This document shows, in pieces, positions 33,635 through 41,417 of a stretch of 64,000 bases of DNA. Each line of letters begins with the position of its first letter. Position 1 is the stretch's first letter. The notes below the pieces were generated by a model, which was given only the letters and a program-made list of their open reading frames with translations, searched no databases and was not told the origin of the DNA. The translations under genes and the position numbers were made by a program. Origin of the DNA: an uncultured Paracoccaceae bacterium (GTDB lineage Bacteria > Pseudomonadota > Alphaproteobacteria > Rhodobacterales > Rhodobacteraceae); contig CATOSU010000002.1 in the NCBI GenBank assembly GCA_951812615.1, forward strand, positions 1,612,001-1,676,000, written 5' to 3'.

Positions 33635-35709
33635 CAGGCAGCCACCGTTCCGACCAGCGCCGGCTTGGCATCAACCCCGATTTCCTCGAAGCTGAGCACC
33701 GGCGCCCTGAGCCGGTGCGCGTGCATCACGGTGCGCAGAAAACGCCGCCGGCGCATGGATGTCACCACCGCGGCGTTGAGGCCGGCATCGGCAGAACTCG
33801 CCACGGCCTCCGACAGGTTTTCAGCCAGCCTGTTAAACAGCTCGGGTGGCAACGCGATGTCCAGCCCGTTGCCCCGGGTTTCGAGCTGGTGTGTGGTGAA
33901 CGTGTCCTCCCATTCCGGCGCAAGCTGAATAAGCGGAACGGTTCCGTCGTCGCGCTTGAGCCCGGAAACAAGCTGAAAGCCCAGACGCTGCCGGACATGT
34001 TCACAGATGGCGTCCGGCTGGGTCGAAACCAGACGGGCCTCGGCGGTGGCCTCAAGGATCAGGGGCAGGTTGCGAATGGACACTTTTTCCTCAAGCAGCA
34101 GGCGCAACACCGCGTGCAACGTATCAAGCGGCACCTTATCCGGGATCAGTTCGTCGATCAGTTTTCGGTTGGCTTCGGCCCGGGGCGGATCGGACAGCTG
34201 GGTCAGTTCCCGCAACAGCCGGCGCAGCGACTTGAGCGTCAGGAGTCGTCCGAAATTATCCTGAATGATTTCAAGCAGATGTGTTGCCAGAATTTCGGGC
34301 GGAGTGACAACGGTGGCCCCGACAAGCGCGGCTGCTTCCTGATCTGCGGCAGCGATCCAGCGCGCGGGGGCGCCGTAAACCGGTTCCTTCACGTCTTGTC
34401 CTTCGGGCAGTGCCTGTCGGTTCTGCGGCAACAGCGCCAGTACAAGATCGGGATGCAGGGTGCCGCGGGCCTGTTCGACCCCCTGAACCTGCACCACGTA
34501 GGTGCCCGGCGGCAGCCCCGGCTGATCTGTCAGGCGGATGTCGGGAAGGATGAGCCCGAACCGGGTGGCAACATGGTTGCGCATATTGGCGATGCGCGCG
34601 TCGAGCCCTGTGCCGGGATCCAGCGCCATTGAGACGAGGTCGGCAGCAAACTCGACATGGATGTCGTCCAGTTCAAGCAGATCGCCCAGCGTCGGGGCCG
34701 ACGGCCCCTTGGGCGCGTCGTCTGTTTCGGAGGTGTTGGCCGATGTGGATTGGCGTCGGTGCATTGTCACGGCGACTGCACCCAGCCCGGCAGCACCGGC
34801 CATGAACGGGACAAAGGGCAGGCCAGGCACCAGCGCGAAAAGAACCATAAGCGCTGCTACGGTGGCCAGCGCGGCCGGATGCCGGGACAGCTGTGAAAAC
34901 AGCGTCAGGTCCGTGGCCCCGTGCGCGCCGCCGCGGGCCAGCAGCAGCGCGGCAGCGATGGACACGATCACGGCCGGGATCTGCGACACCAGCCCGTCGC
35001 CCACCGTAAGAATGGCATAGGTTTCCAGCGCGCTGGATATCGGCATGTGATGCACGAAGACACCCATGGAGAGACCCATCACGAGGTTCAGGAGGGTGAT
35101 GAGCAATCCGGCGACCGCGTCGCCCTTGACGAATTTGGATGCCCCGTCGAGCGACCCGAAGAAGGTGGTTTCCATCTGTTCCACCTGACGGCGTGATTTG
35201 GCTTCTTCGTGGGTGATGGCGCCGGCGGACATATCGCTGTCAATTGCAAGCTGTTTGCCCGGCATCCCGTCCAGCGCGAAGCGCGCGCCGACTTCGGCCA
35301 TGCGTGTCGCGCCCTTGGTGATCACCATGAAATTCACGATCAGCAGTACCGCGAACACCACGAGTCCAAGAAAGACACTGCCGCTCATCACGAACTGGGC
35401 AAAGCCCTCGATCACCCGGCCGGCCGCATCGGGGCCGGTATGGCCCTGGCCGATGATCAGTTTCGTCGATGAAACGTTCAGCGACAGGCGCAGCATCAGG
35501 CTGGCCAGCAGAACCGTGGGGAAGGCCGAAAAATCGAGCGGTCGTTCGATGAACAGAGTGATCGTGAAGACCAGGATGGCCAGTGCAAAAGAGGCGGCCA
35601 AGCCGGCATCCAGCACCCAGGGCGGCATTGGCAGGATCATCATGACGATGATCGCCATCAGCGCGAGCGCGAGGATCACGGTCGGCGTGAAGAGCGACTT
35701 CACCGTCAT
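33634..35709 (-). CDS. flhA: Flagellar export gate protein FlhA
   Basis: The 691-residue protein has eight transmembrane helices in the first 310 or so residues and the FHIPEP-type conserved loop RFALDGMPGKQLAIDSDMSAG, then a soluble C-terminal domain that docks export chaperone complexes. It uses the proton gradient for export. Length is standard. It overlaps sltF upstream (ATGA) and fliR downstream. Confidence 0.96.
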   Translation of the reverse strand: MTVKSLFTPTVILALALMAIIVMMILPMPPWVLDAGLAASFALAILVFTITLFIERPLDFSAFPTVLLASLMLRLSLNVSSTKLIIGQGHTGPDAAGRVIEGFAQFVMSGSVFLGLVVFAVLLIVNFMVITKGATRMAEVGARFALDGMPGKQLAIDSDMSAGAITHEEAKSRRQVEQMETTFFGSLDGASKFVKGDAVAGLLITLLNLVMGLSMGVFVHHMPISSALETYAILTVGDGLVSQIPAVIVSIAAALLLARGGAHGATDLTLFSQLSRHPAALATVAALMVLFALVPGLPFVPFMAGAAGLGAVAVTMHRRQSTSANTSETDDAPKGPSAPTLGDLLELDDIHVEFAADLVSMALDPGTGLDARIANMRNHVATRFGLILPDIRLTDQPGLPPGTYVVQVQGVEQARGTLHPDLVLALLPQNRQALPEGQDVKEPVYGAPARWIAAADQEAAALVGATVVTPPEILATHLLEIIQDNFGRLLTLKSLRRLLRELTQLSDPPRAEANRKLIDELIPDKVPLDTLHAVLRLLLEEKVSIRNLPLILEATAEARLVSTQPDAICEHVRQRLGFQLVSGLKRDDGTVPLIQLAPEWEDTFTTHQLETRGNGLDIALPPELFNRLAENLSEAVASSADAGLNAAVVTSMRRRRFLRTVMHAHRLRAPVLSFEEIGVDAKPALVGTVAA

Positions 35710-36455
35710 TCGTGAACCGCCGGTCTGCTGTCCATGCTGAAGAGCGGTGTGGCGCCCGAAGCAGCGGTCAGGGCCAGAGATCCCAGGCGGGCAGGCTTCT
35801 GCACCGGATCCGGGTCTGGTCCGGAGGCCAGTGTCAGAAATGCGGTCCGGGGGGCGGGCACCGCGGGGCGGCCGGCCTCATTCTGCAGGCCGGCATGTAT
35901 CTGGCGGTACCGGCGCAGGTATCGGTCGGCCAGCTTTTCGGTCCGCGAATGATAGGCCCCGACGGCAGCGTCCCAGGATCCGAGTTCAGCATGAAGCTCG
36001 GTTAGGAACCGCGCGGCGTAAAGCGCGTTTTCGGTCGGGTCAAACATATCGTCCAGAGACTCAAATGCCCGGTGGTGCCATTTGTAATTGATTTGAAAAC
36101 AGCCGACGTCGAAACTGCGGGCACCCGCCTTGAAATGCCGAAATACAAAGGCGCGCGCTTCGTCCTGCGAGGAAAACCAGTGGCCGGCGCCCTCCATGTT
36201 CACGGTCCAGGGCCAGGGTTCGATCCGCCCCTTTTCTGACCGGCCCGTTTCGGTTCGGGATACGGCGTTGAGCACGGTCAATGGCACCGGGAACGCCCTT
36301 GCGGCGGCCTGTGCGGCCTGGTCGCAGATCGCCGCGCCACCGGTTTTGGCGGAAACCTCCGCCGGCAGAGAGACCCCCGCCATCGCGAGAGACAGGGACA
36401 TCGCAGCCGGGTGGGCGATGGCCCGGCGCAGGATCGTCTTCACGATTGGCGCCAT
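35706..36455 (-). CDS. sltF: Flagellar lytic transglycosylase, SltF-like
   Basis: The protein has 249 residues from ATG 36455 (an alternative ATG lies at 36482). It has a signal peptide, then an SLT-type lytic transglycosylase domain with the catalytic Glu in NAVSRTETGR and the DVGCFQINYKWH motif. In Rhodobacter sphaeroides the SltF enzyme opens the peptidoglycan for the flagellar rod and pairs with a muramidase-free FlgJ. A FlgJ of that type is encoded at 22092, so the same division of labour is likely. It overlaps flhA (ATGA). The C-terminal 60 or so residues are Pro/Ala-rich. Confidence 0.85.
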   Translation of the reverse strand: MAPIVKTILRRAIAHPAAMSLSLAMAGVSLPAEVSAKTGGAAICDQAAQAAARAFPVPLTVLNAVSRTETGRSEKGRIEPWPWTVNMEGAGHWFSSQDEARAFVFRHFKAGARSFDVGCFQINYKWHHRAFESLDDMFDPTENALYAARFLTELHAELGSWDAAVGAYHSRTEKLADRYLRRYRQIHAGLQNEAGRPAVPAPRTAFLTLASGPDPDPVQKPARLGSLALTAASGATPLFSMDSRPAVHE

Positions 36456-36545
36456 GAGGCGCCGTTTTTCTGGTGCTGGCATTCTGCCGGATCACATTCT
36501 GTTGCGTCTTCGGCATCAGGCTAATTCAGACCGGTTTACAGTCGG

Positions 36546-38915
36546 TTACGGATCACCGGTTTTTGCCGCCGGCCAGTGAATTTCGGAGTCAGTGGGCAAG
36601 CTCTCAACCGGATCCGCGACCGTAGAGAGGAGTTTTTCGATGTTCTCGCGCGCGGCGGCGCTGGACTCGAGCAGGTGCCGGGCTTCACCCAATGGCCCCT
36701 CTGCGGTAATTTCCGTCGGCCGCAAGCTGCCTGCCAGCGCCGCTGCGGCCCCAAGGGGGCTGGCATCCGTTGTCGGGACGAGATCCCAGGCGCCGTCCAG
36801 CCAATACGCGCGGGCAACGTTTTCCGGGTCATCGGACCTCTCGAAACTGAGCGCGGCGGACCGGAACTCTCCGCTCATCGACAGGGCGCGGGCGCGCAGA
36901 TGTTCCGCCGTTTCCGATGCCAGTCCGGCCAGTTCCACCAGCGCCCTGTTGGGCAACTCCTCCTCGAGTGCGATCCTTGCGCGCAACACTCTGCGGGCAT
37001 CGGTTTTGCGGGCCGACAAGGGACGGATCAGGGCCCGGACCGCAGCATCGCGAAACCCCAGGTTCAAAAGCCGTTCGGCAACCGCGTTTCCAACCGGCGC
37101 TTCCAGTTCCGCCTCTGCCCGGTCGAGCTCCCGCAGCGCCAGATTGAGAAAAGTCACGTCATCCGCCCGGTCCGTCAGTGCGGCCAGAACGTCAGAACGG
37201 ATCCTTCGCGCATGGTTGGCGTCTCCAACAAGGCCGCCATCGATTGCGGACAACGCGGCATCGAACCGGTTTTCCATTGTCAGGGCCAGCACATGCGCCC
37301 TGCGGAGCCGATCCCCGATCGAAGTGCCGCGCAGTTCGGCCGCGTAAGCGGCAGCAAGATCGGATAGTGACTCGGCGGGGGGCGCACCGTTTTCATGCGC
37401 CGTTTCGATCAGGATGGCCAGCGCTTCGGGGCTGTGTTCGGTCTGACCGGCGATGACGTTTTCCAACTGGGCCGCCGCGGCGCCTTCATGTCCGCGGCGC
37501 AGGTCGATTTCCGCCTGTGCCATCCGGCTGCCAGCTGGCTTGGTCCCGGTTCCCTGATCGATGGCCCGCAGAACGTCCGAGGCCCGCGTCGTATCGCCGA
37601 CCTTCAGGAAGAGCCGGCTCAGGCGTGGGCCGAGATGGACACGCAGGTGCGGCGGAAGTTTGGTAAAGGCCCGCAGGATGGCAGCGGATTCGTCCGGCTG
37701 CGGTGCCATGCCCGGTTGCGCTGACGCCAGAAAGGACCAGAGCGCAATGTCGGTCGTACACCCCGCCTGATCCCCGAAGTCCCCGGATCGAGACCGTGGT
37801 TCGTCGTCGATCAGACGCGCGATTGCCCTGACCACCCCGTCGGTGCGGCCATCGGAGTTCGCGCGGTCCAGCAATTGTTCAGCCTCCAGGCCAAACCCGA
37901 AATGGATGTAGAACCTGGCCAGTTCCGTTGCGGCTTCGGATTGAAACGCGCCCGTGTCCGAATACAGCCCAGACCGCAGATGGCCCAGACCGTGCCGGAA
38001 TTCCGCACCATCCGACCAGGACGCGACGGCAACCATTTCAGAGGCGACACAGGCGGATCCTTCTGCGGTCTTTCCGTCGCGAAGCTGGATTTGCGCCTTG
38101 CCCCGATCCGCGCTGGTCGATGCAAACAACACCTGCGTTTCATCCGCGGGTTTTTTTGACGGGCTGACCTTTGTCGGGCTGGGCTCAGAGTTCGGGGCAT
38201 CGGCGCCGGATGGCAATCCGGTCGTGCGCGGCGTCAGCAAACCCTGGTTTGCCGCGCGCGCGATCTGCTCCTGCAGCCGAAGCTGTGACAGGTTCAGCAC
38301 ATCCGCCGTGGCGGGGTCCGGCAGCGCGGTGATTTCAACGGACGGGGCGGGAGTACGTTGCCCCTGGCCCGGGATGTCCGGAGCGGCAGCCGGGGCCGGG
38401 GGATAAGGGCCGGGAAATCGGGAAATCTGTCCCAGCCTTTGCGGCAGGGGTGGGCCGTCGGACCAGTCATATGCCCTGTACCGATACTGCGTCGCGGACC
38501 CGATCCATGCCATGTGCCGGGGCCGTGTGGGTGCATCGATCTCCGACGGAGGGTCGGGCGAAGAAACGTCAAGAACCAGATACGTGGCCGACTGAAGGAA
38601 GGCCGTAACCGGACAGTCGCAGTTGAGCCGCAGTTGCAGCGGCGCCCCCGTTGCACCCTGTTCGACTTCAGCGATACGGGCGCGGGGGATCCTGTCGAAC
38701 ACCTGCCCTGTCCTGAACACGGTTTCCGCACCGCCAACCGACAGTGTCGCCCATCGGCCACCCTGCTCCAGCGTCCAGCTCGCGCCCTTCGGGATCTGCA
38801 GGACAAGCCGGGAAAACGTGTCGTGTTCGCCGGATCGGACCGGGATGTCCAGCGCTGAAACCGGCAAGGCAAAGGCCGCCGGTATCAGGGCAATCATTGC
38901 ACGCAACAGGCTCAT
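36546..38915 (-). CDS. Large periplasmic TPR-repeat protein encoded directly after motA
   Basis: The 789-residue protein has a signal peptide (cleaved near VSALD), a beta-rich N-terminal domain (about 22-125, somewhat AMIN-like: TFSRLVLQIPKGASWTLEQG), a Pro/Ser-rich linker (about 165-270) and a long Ala/Leu/Arg-rich helical-repeat part (about 310-770) that looks like TPR. No catalytic motif is seen. It overlaps motA (ATGA), so it should be made in step with the stator. By position and architecture it may correspond to the periplasmic motor proteins (MotC-like) of other alphaproteobacteria, but I do not recognise the family with certainty. Confidence 0.75.
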   Translation of the reverse strand: MSLLRAMIALIPAAFALPVSALDIPVRSGEHDTFSRLVLQIPKGASWTLEQGGRWATLSVGGAETVFRTGQVFDRIPRARIAEVEQGATGAPLQLRLNCDCPVTAFLQSATYLVLDVSSPDPPSEIDAPTRPRHMAWIGSATQYRYRAYDWSDGPPLPQRLGQISRFPGPYPPAPAAAPDIPGQGQRTPAPSVEITALPDPATADVLNLSQLRLQEQIARAANQGLLTPRTTGLPSGADAPNSEPSPTKVSPSKKPADETQVLFASTSADRGKAQIQLRDGKTAEGSACVASEMVAVASWSDGAEFRHGLGHLRSGLYSDTGAFQSEAATELARFYIHFGFGLEAEQLLDRANSDGRTDGVVRAIARLIDDEPRSRSGDFGDQAGCTTDIALWSFLASAQPGMAPQPDESAAILRAFTKLPPHLRVHLGPRLSRLFLKVGDTTRASDVLRAIDQGTGTKPAGSRMAQAEIDLRRGHEGAAAAQLENVIAGQTEHSPEALAILIETAHENGAPPAESLSDLAAAYAAELRGTSIGDRLRRAHVLALTMENRFDAALSAIDGGLVGDANHARRIRSDVLAALTDRADDVTFLNLALRELDRAEAELEAPVGNAVAERLLNLGFRDAAVRALIRPLSARKTDARRVLRARIALEEELPNRALVELAGLASETAEHLRARALSMSGEFRSAALSFERSDDPENVARAYWLDGAWDLVPTTDASPLGAAAALAGSLRPTEITAEGPLGEARHLLESSAAARENIEKLLSTVADPVESLPTDSEIHWPAAKTGDP

Positions 38916-39781
38916 GCAGCCTCCTGCTTGATCGCCTTCAGCGACGCTTCCAATTCGGCATAGTCCGGGCGGATATGCGACGGTGTGTTTTGCCGGCCGA
39001 CCTCGATACAGATCGGAGCGGCGTGATTATGCAGGTTGGCCACCAGAACTTCGCGAATCAACTGGTAGAAATGGCTGTCTTCCTCGACCACGGTCTTGAG
39101 CTTCGAGGCGAAGGGACCGACCAGCCCGTAGGCCAGAAAGACCCCGAGGAAGGTTCCCACGAGCGCACCGCCGATCAGTTTGCCCAGCACCTCAGGCGGC
39201 TGGTCGATGGATCCCATCGTCTTGATGACACCCAATACCGCGGCCACGATACCCAGCGCCGGCAGGCCGTCCGCCACGATCTGCAACGCGTGGCTGGAGT
39301 GCATGGCGTGGTGCAGGCTGGCTTCCATCCGCTTTTCCAGAACCTCTTCGACCTGGTGCGGGTCATCATAGTTCATCGACGCCGACCGCATGGTGTCACA
39401 GATCAGGTCCACGGCTTCGCGGTCCTTGAGAATCCGAGGATATTTCTGAAACAGCGGCGAGGTGTCCGGGGCTTCGATATGTTGTTCCAGATCGACAGGG
39501 TTCTGCCGGGCAACACGGATCAGCGCAAACAGCAGACAGAGCAGATCGCGGTAATCGTCCGGCTTCCATTTCGGGCCTTTGAACACCTTACCGATATCTT
39601 TCAGAGTCTGTTTGACTTCGGAAACATTGTTGCTGATCAGGAAGGCGCCCGTGGCCGCCCCGCCGATCATCATCATTTCGAACGGCAGGGATTTGAGGAT
39701 GATGGTCAGCTTGCCGCCAGCGGCCAGATAACCGCCGAATACCATCACGAAAATTACGACGATCCCAATGAGTCCGATCAT
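38912..39781 (-). CDS. motA: Flagellar stator protein MotA
   Basis: The 289-residue protein has four transmembrane helices (opening MIGLIGIVVIFVMVFGGYLAAGG) and the conserved proline-bearing helix after DGLPALGIVAAVLGVIKTMG. With MotB it forms the ion-conducting stator. ATG 39781 with GGAGAG upstream is preferred to one four codons earlier. MotB is encoded separately at 50 kb. motE lies upstream and the TPR gene overlaps downstream. Confidence 0.94.
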   Translation of the reverse strand: MIGLIGIVVIFVMVFGGYLAAGGKLTIILKSLPFEMMMIGGAATGAFLISNNVSEVKQTLKDIGKVFKGPKWKPDDYRDLLCLLFALIRVARQNPVDLEQHIEAPDTSPLFQKYPRILKDREAVDLICDTMRSASMNYDDPHQVEEVLEKRMEASLHHAMHSSHALQIVADGLPALGIVAAVLGVIKTMGSIDQPPEVLGKLIGGALVGTFLGVFLAYGLVGPFASKLKTVVEEDSHFYQLIREVLVANLHNHAAPICIEVGRQNTPSHIRPDYAELEASLKAIKQEAA

Positions 39782-39800
39782 GTGGCTCTCCATCTGTGGG

Positions 39801-39819
39801 CCGGAACCCCGGGGTCCGG
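39801..39819 (-). promoter_or_regulatory. Hairpin in the motE-motA gap
   Basis: CCGGAACCCC and GGGGTCCGG form a stem with one bulged base, in the 64-base gap between motE and motA. There is no T-tract. A processing or attenuating element is possible but unproven. Confidence 0.35.
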
Positions 39820-39845
39820 TGCAGCGCCCGGCGAGGCCAGGTGTA

Positions 39846-40445
39846 TTAGTTCGTGGGCACCTTCAGGCTGCGCCCGGCGAGCACGACGCTGATGGTGTAG
39901 GCGGCCTTGGGCTCCATTCCTTCCAGCACCGATGCGGCAACCTCCGGACGCATGCGCGCAAGGAAACCGGCGGCGAACTCCGGCGCCATTTCCTCGAAAA
40001 CGGCCGCGGCTTCCTTCGGCTTCATCTGTTCGTAGACCGATGTCAGGTTTGTCAGGTCCCGCTCGGATGCCCCGTCTGCAAGGGCCAGCGTGCCGCGCAG
40101 TTCCTCCTCGGCATGAAGCAGGGTGGCGAGCCTTTCCTCGATGGCCTGCTCCGCCACCTGAAGGGCCTGCAGCCGATCCTCCAGCGCCTGTTCCCGGACG
40201 GACAGGTTTGCCTCGCGCCTGTTCAGCGCGGTCAGCAACGGACCGAGATCAGCCGTCTGATCGGGTTGCGTGTTCTTGCCGGGGTCGGGATCGGGATCTG
40301 CGGAGGCGGTAAATGCCGCGACCCGCGACAAGGCCGGACCGGCCTCCGCTGCCAGACGCACAACAGCGGATACAATCATGAAGGACGCGATCAGCAACAG
40401 GGCGCTGCTGCGCACGCCGCGGCGGAAGATCCAGGGCTTGCTCAT
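39846..40445 (-). CDS. motE: MotE-like flagellar motility chaperone
   Basis: The 199-residue protein has an N-terminal membrane anchor (about 14-32), a long coiled coil (about 70-130; NRREANLSVREQALEDRLQ) and a C-terminal MgtE_N-like helical domain with YEQMKPKEAAAVFEEMAPEF. This is the MotE architecture; in Sinorhizobium MotE is a periplasmic chaperone for the motor protein MotC. The motA and TPR-protein genes follow, supporting a link between MotE and that large periplasmic protein. Overlaps the upstream small gene (ATGA). Confidence 0.85.
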   Translation of the reverse strand: MSKPWIFRRGVRSSALLLIASFMIVSAVVRLAAEAGPALSRVAAFTASADPDPDPGKNTQPDQTADLGPLLTALNRREANLSVREQALEDRLQALQVAEQAIEERLATLLHAEEELRGTLALADGASERDLTNLTSVYEQMKPKEAAAVFEEMAPEFAAGFLARMRPEVAASVLEGMEPKAAYTISVVLAGRSLKVPTN

Positions 40446-40819
40446 GACGGTCTCTGACTTCGGGTGTGACGAACGAAAATCGGTTCCGGCGGGCTTTCCA
40501 CCGGCGCGGCCGGTTGTGCCGCCGGTGCCGTTTCGTCCGGCAGATCGTGCATCGCGGCAATCATCAGTTCCAGCCGGCCAGCGACGGTTTCGGCCCGCCC
40601 GGTCAGGGCTTCGAGCGTGTCCGTCGACCCGCGTGACAGGGTCTGGGCCTCGGTCAGAGCCCTGGTCAGATCGTCAACTTGCGTGGACAGGACCGCAACC
40701 GCACCACCGACCCCCTTTTCCAGATCGTTGAACCGGTTCAGCCGACGCGCGAGAATCAGGCAGTAAATCGCCGCCCCCAACGCTCCGGCGCCCAGAAATA
40801 TGTCTGCGATAACCTCCAA
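40442..40819 (-). CDS. Small single-pass membrane protein in the fliL-motE operon
   Basis: The 125-residue protein has one N-terminal transmembrane helix (IADIFLGAGALGAAIYCLIL), then a short coiled-coil-like segment (about 35-90) and a Pro-rich tail. The pattern resembles small proteins (DUF6468-like) that often lie beside fliL and fliM in alphaproteobacterial clusters. Function unknown. It lies 9 bases after fliL and overlaps motE. Confidence 0.65.
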   Translation of the reverse strand: MEVIADIFLGAGALGAAIYCLILARRLNRFNDLEKGVGGAVAVLSTQVDDLTRALTEAQTLSRGSTDTLEALTGRAETVAGRLELMIAAMHDLPDETAPAAQPAAPVESPPEPIFVRHTRSQRPS

Positions 40820-40828
40820 CTTGTCCTC

Positions 40829-41323
40829 CTAACTCAGCACGAATTCCATGATCAGAACGTCATTGACCCGACCGGGACCCGCGACAATCTGAACCCGGCG
40901 CAACAGCTGGGCTCTGATCCGCGTCAGGATCAGCGGATCTTCGAAATCGGCCGGGTGCAGGGCGCGCAAATAGCCGTTCATCAGGTCGACGATTCGCGGA
41001 GACAGGTGCGCGACCTCGGACCGGTGATCATTGCTGACCTCCAGCTGCGCGCGAAACCGCAAGTGGCTTGCTACGGTCGAATCGTTCAGTGAAATCAGGA
41101 TCGGGTCAACCTCGACAAAGGCCAGATCCGGGACAGCGGCATGGCCGTCCGCGCCGACATGCGCCTTGTCAGTGCCGGAACTGCCAGGCAGGCCGCCCTG
41201 CGTTGCAAAATAGCCGCCGGCCGCGCCGGCAACCGCCAGCACGATGCCGATCACCAGCCCAAGCCGTCCTGCCTTGCCGGCTGATTTTTCGGGTTCTGTA
41301 TTGGGGTCCGTTGCGTCCGTCAT
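40829..41323 (-). CDS. fliL: Flagellar basal-body-associated protein FliL
   Basis: The 164-residue protein has a cytoplasmic head of about 22 residues, a membrane helix (LGLVIGIVLAVAGAAGGYFA) and a periplasmic FliL domain: FVEVDPILISLND, SHLRFRAQLEV and RIVDLMNGYLRALHPADFED. I start it at ATG 41323 (AAGG upstream); the frame stays open further upstream into fliF's region but is not conserved there. It heads the ten-gene leftward operon and is divergent from fliF. Confidence 0.92.
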   Translation of the reverse strand: MTDATDPNTEPEKSAGKAGRLGLVIGIVLAVAGAAGGYFATQGGLPGSSGTDKAHVGADGHAAVPDLAFVEVDPILISLNDSTVASHLRFRAQLEVSNDHRSEVAHLSPRIVDLMNGYLRALHPADFEDPLILTRIRAQLLRRVQIVAGPGRVNDVLIMEFVLS

Positions 41324-41370
41324 GGCCTTGTTCCGGTGTTTCGTTCGAACCGACCATACGCCGCCAGCAA

Positions 41371-41385
41371 CTAACCGATTGTTAA
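41371..41385 (-). promoter_or_regulatory. Candidate CtrA box in the fliL/fliF divergent promoter
   Basis: On the minus strand TTAACAATCGGTTAG reads TTAA-N7-TTAG; on the plus strand CTAA-N7-TTAA. It lies 48 bases from the fliL start and 33 from the fliF start, so it could serve both large operons. Confidence 0.5.
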
Positions 41386-41417
41386 GCCGGATCGCCGAAA
41401 GATGGAGCCAGGCCAGA

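Noticed and set aside
32876-34632. Plus-strand open frames opposite fliR and flhA
   Set aside because: Antisense to strongly conserved export genes; Gln/Arg-rich with no domain.
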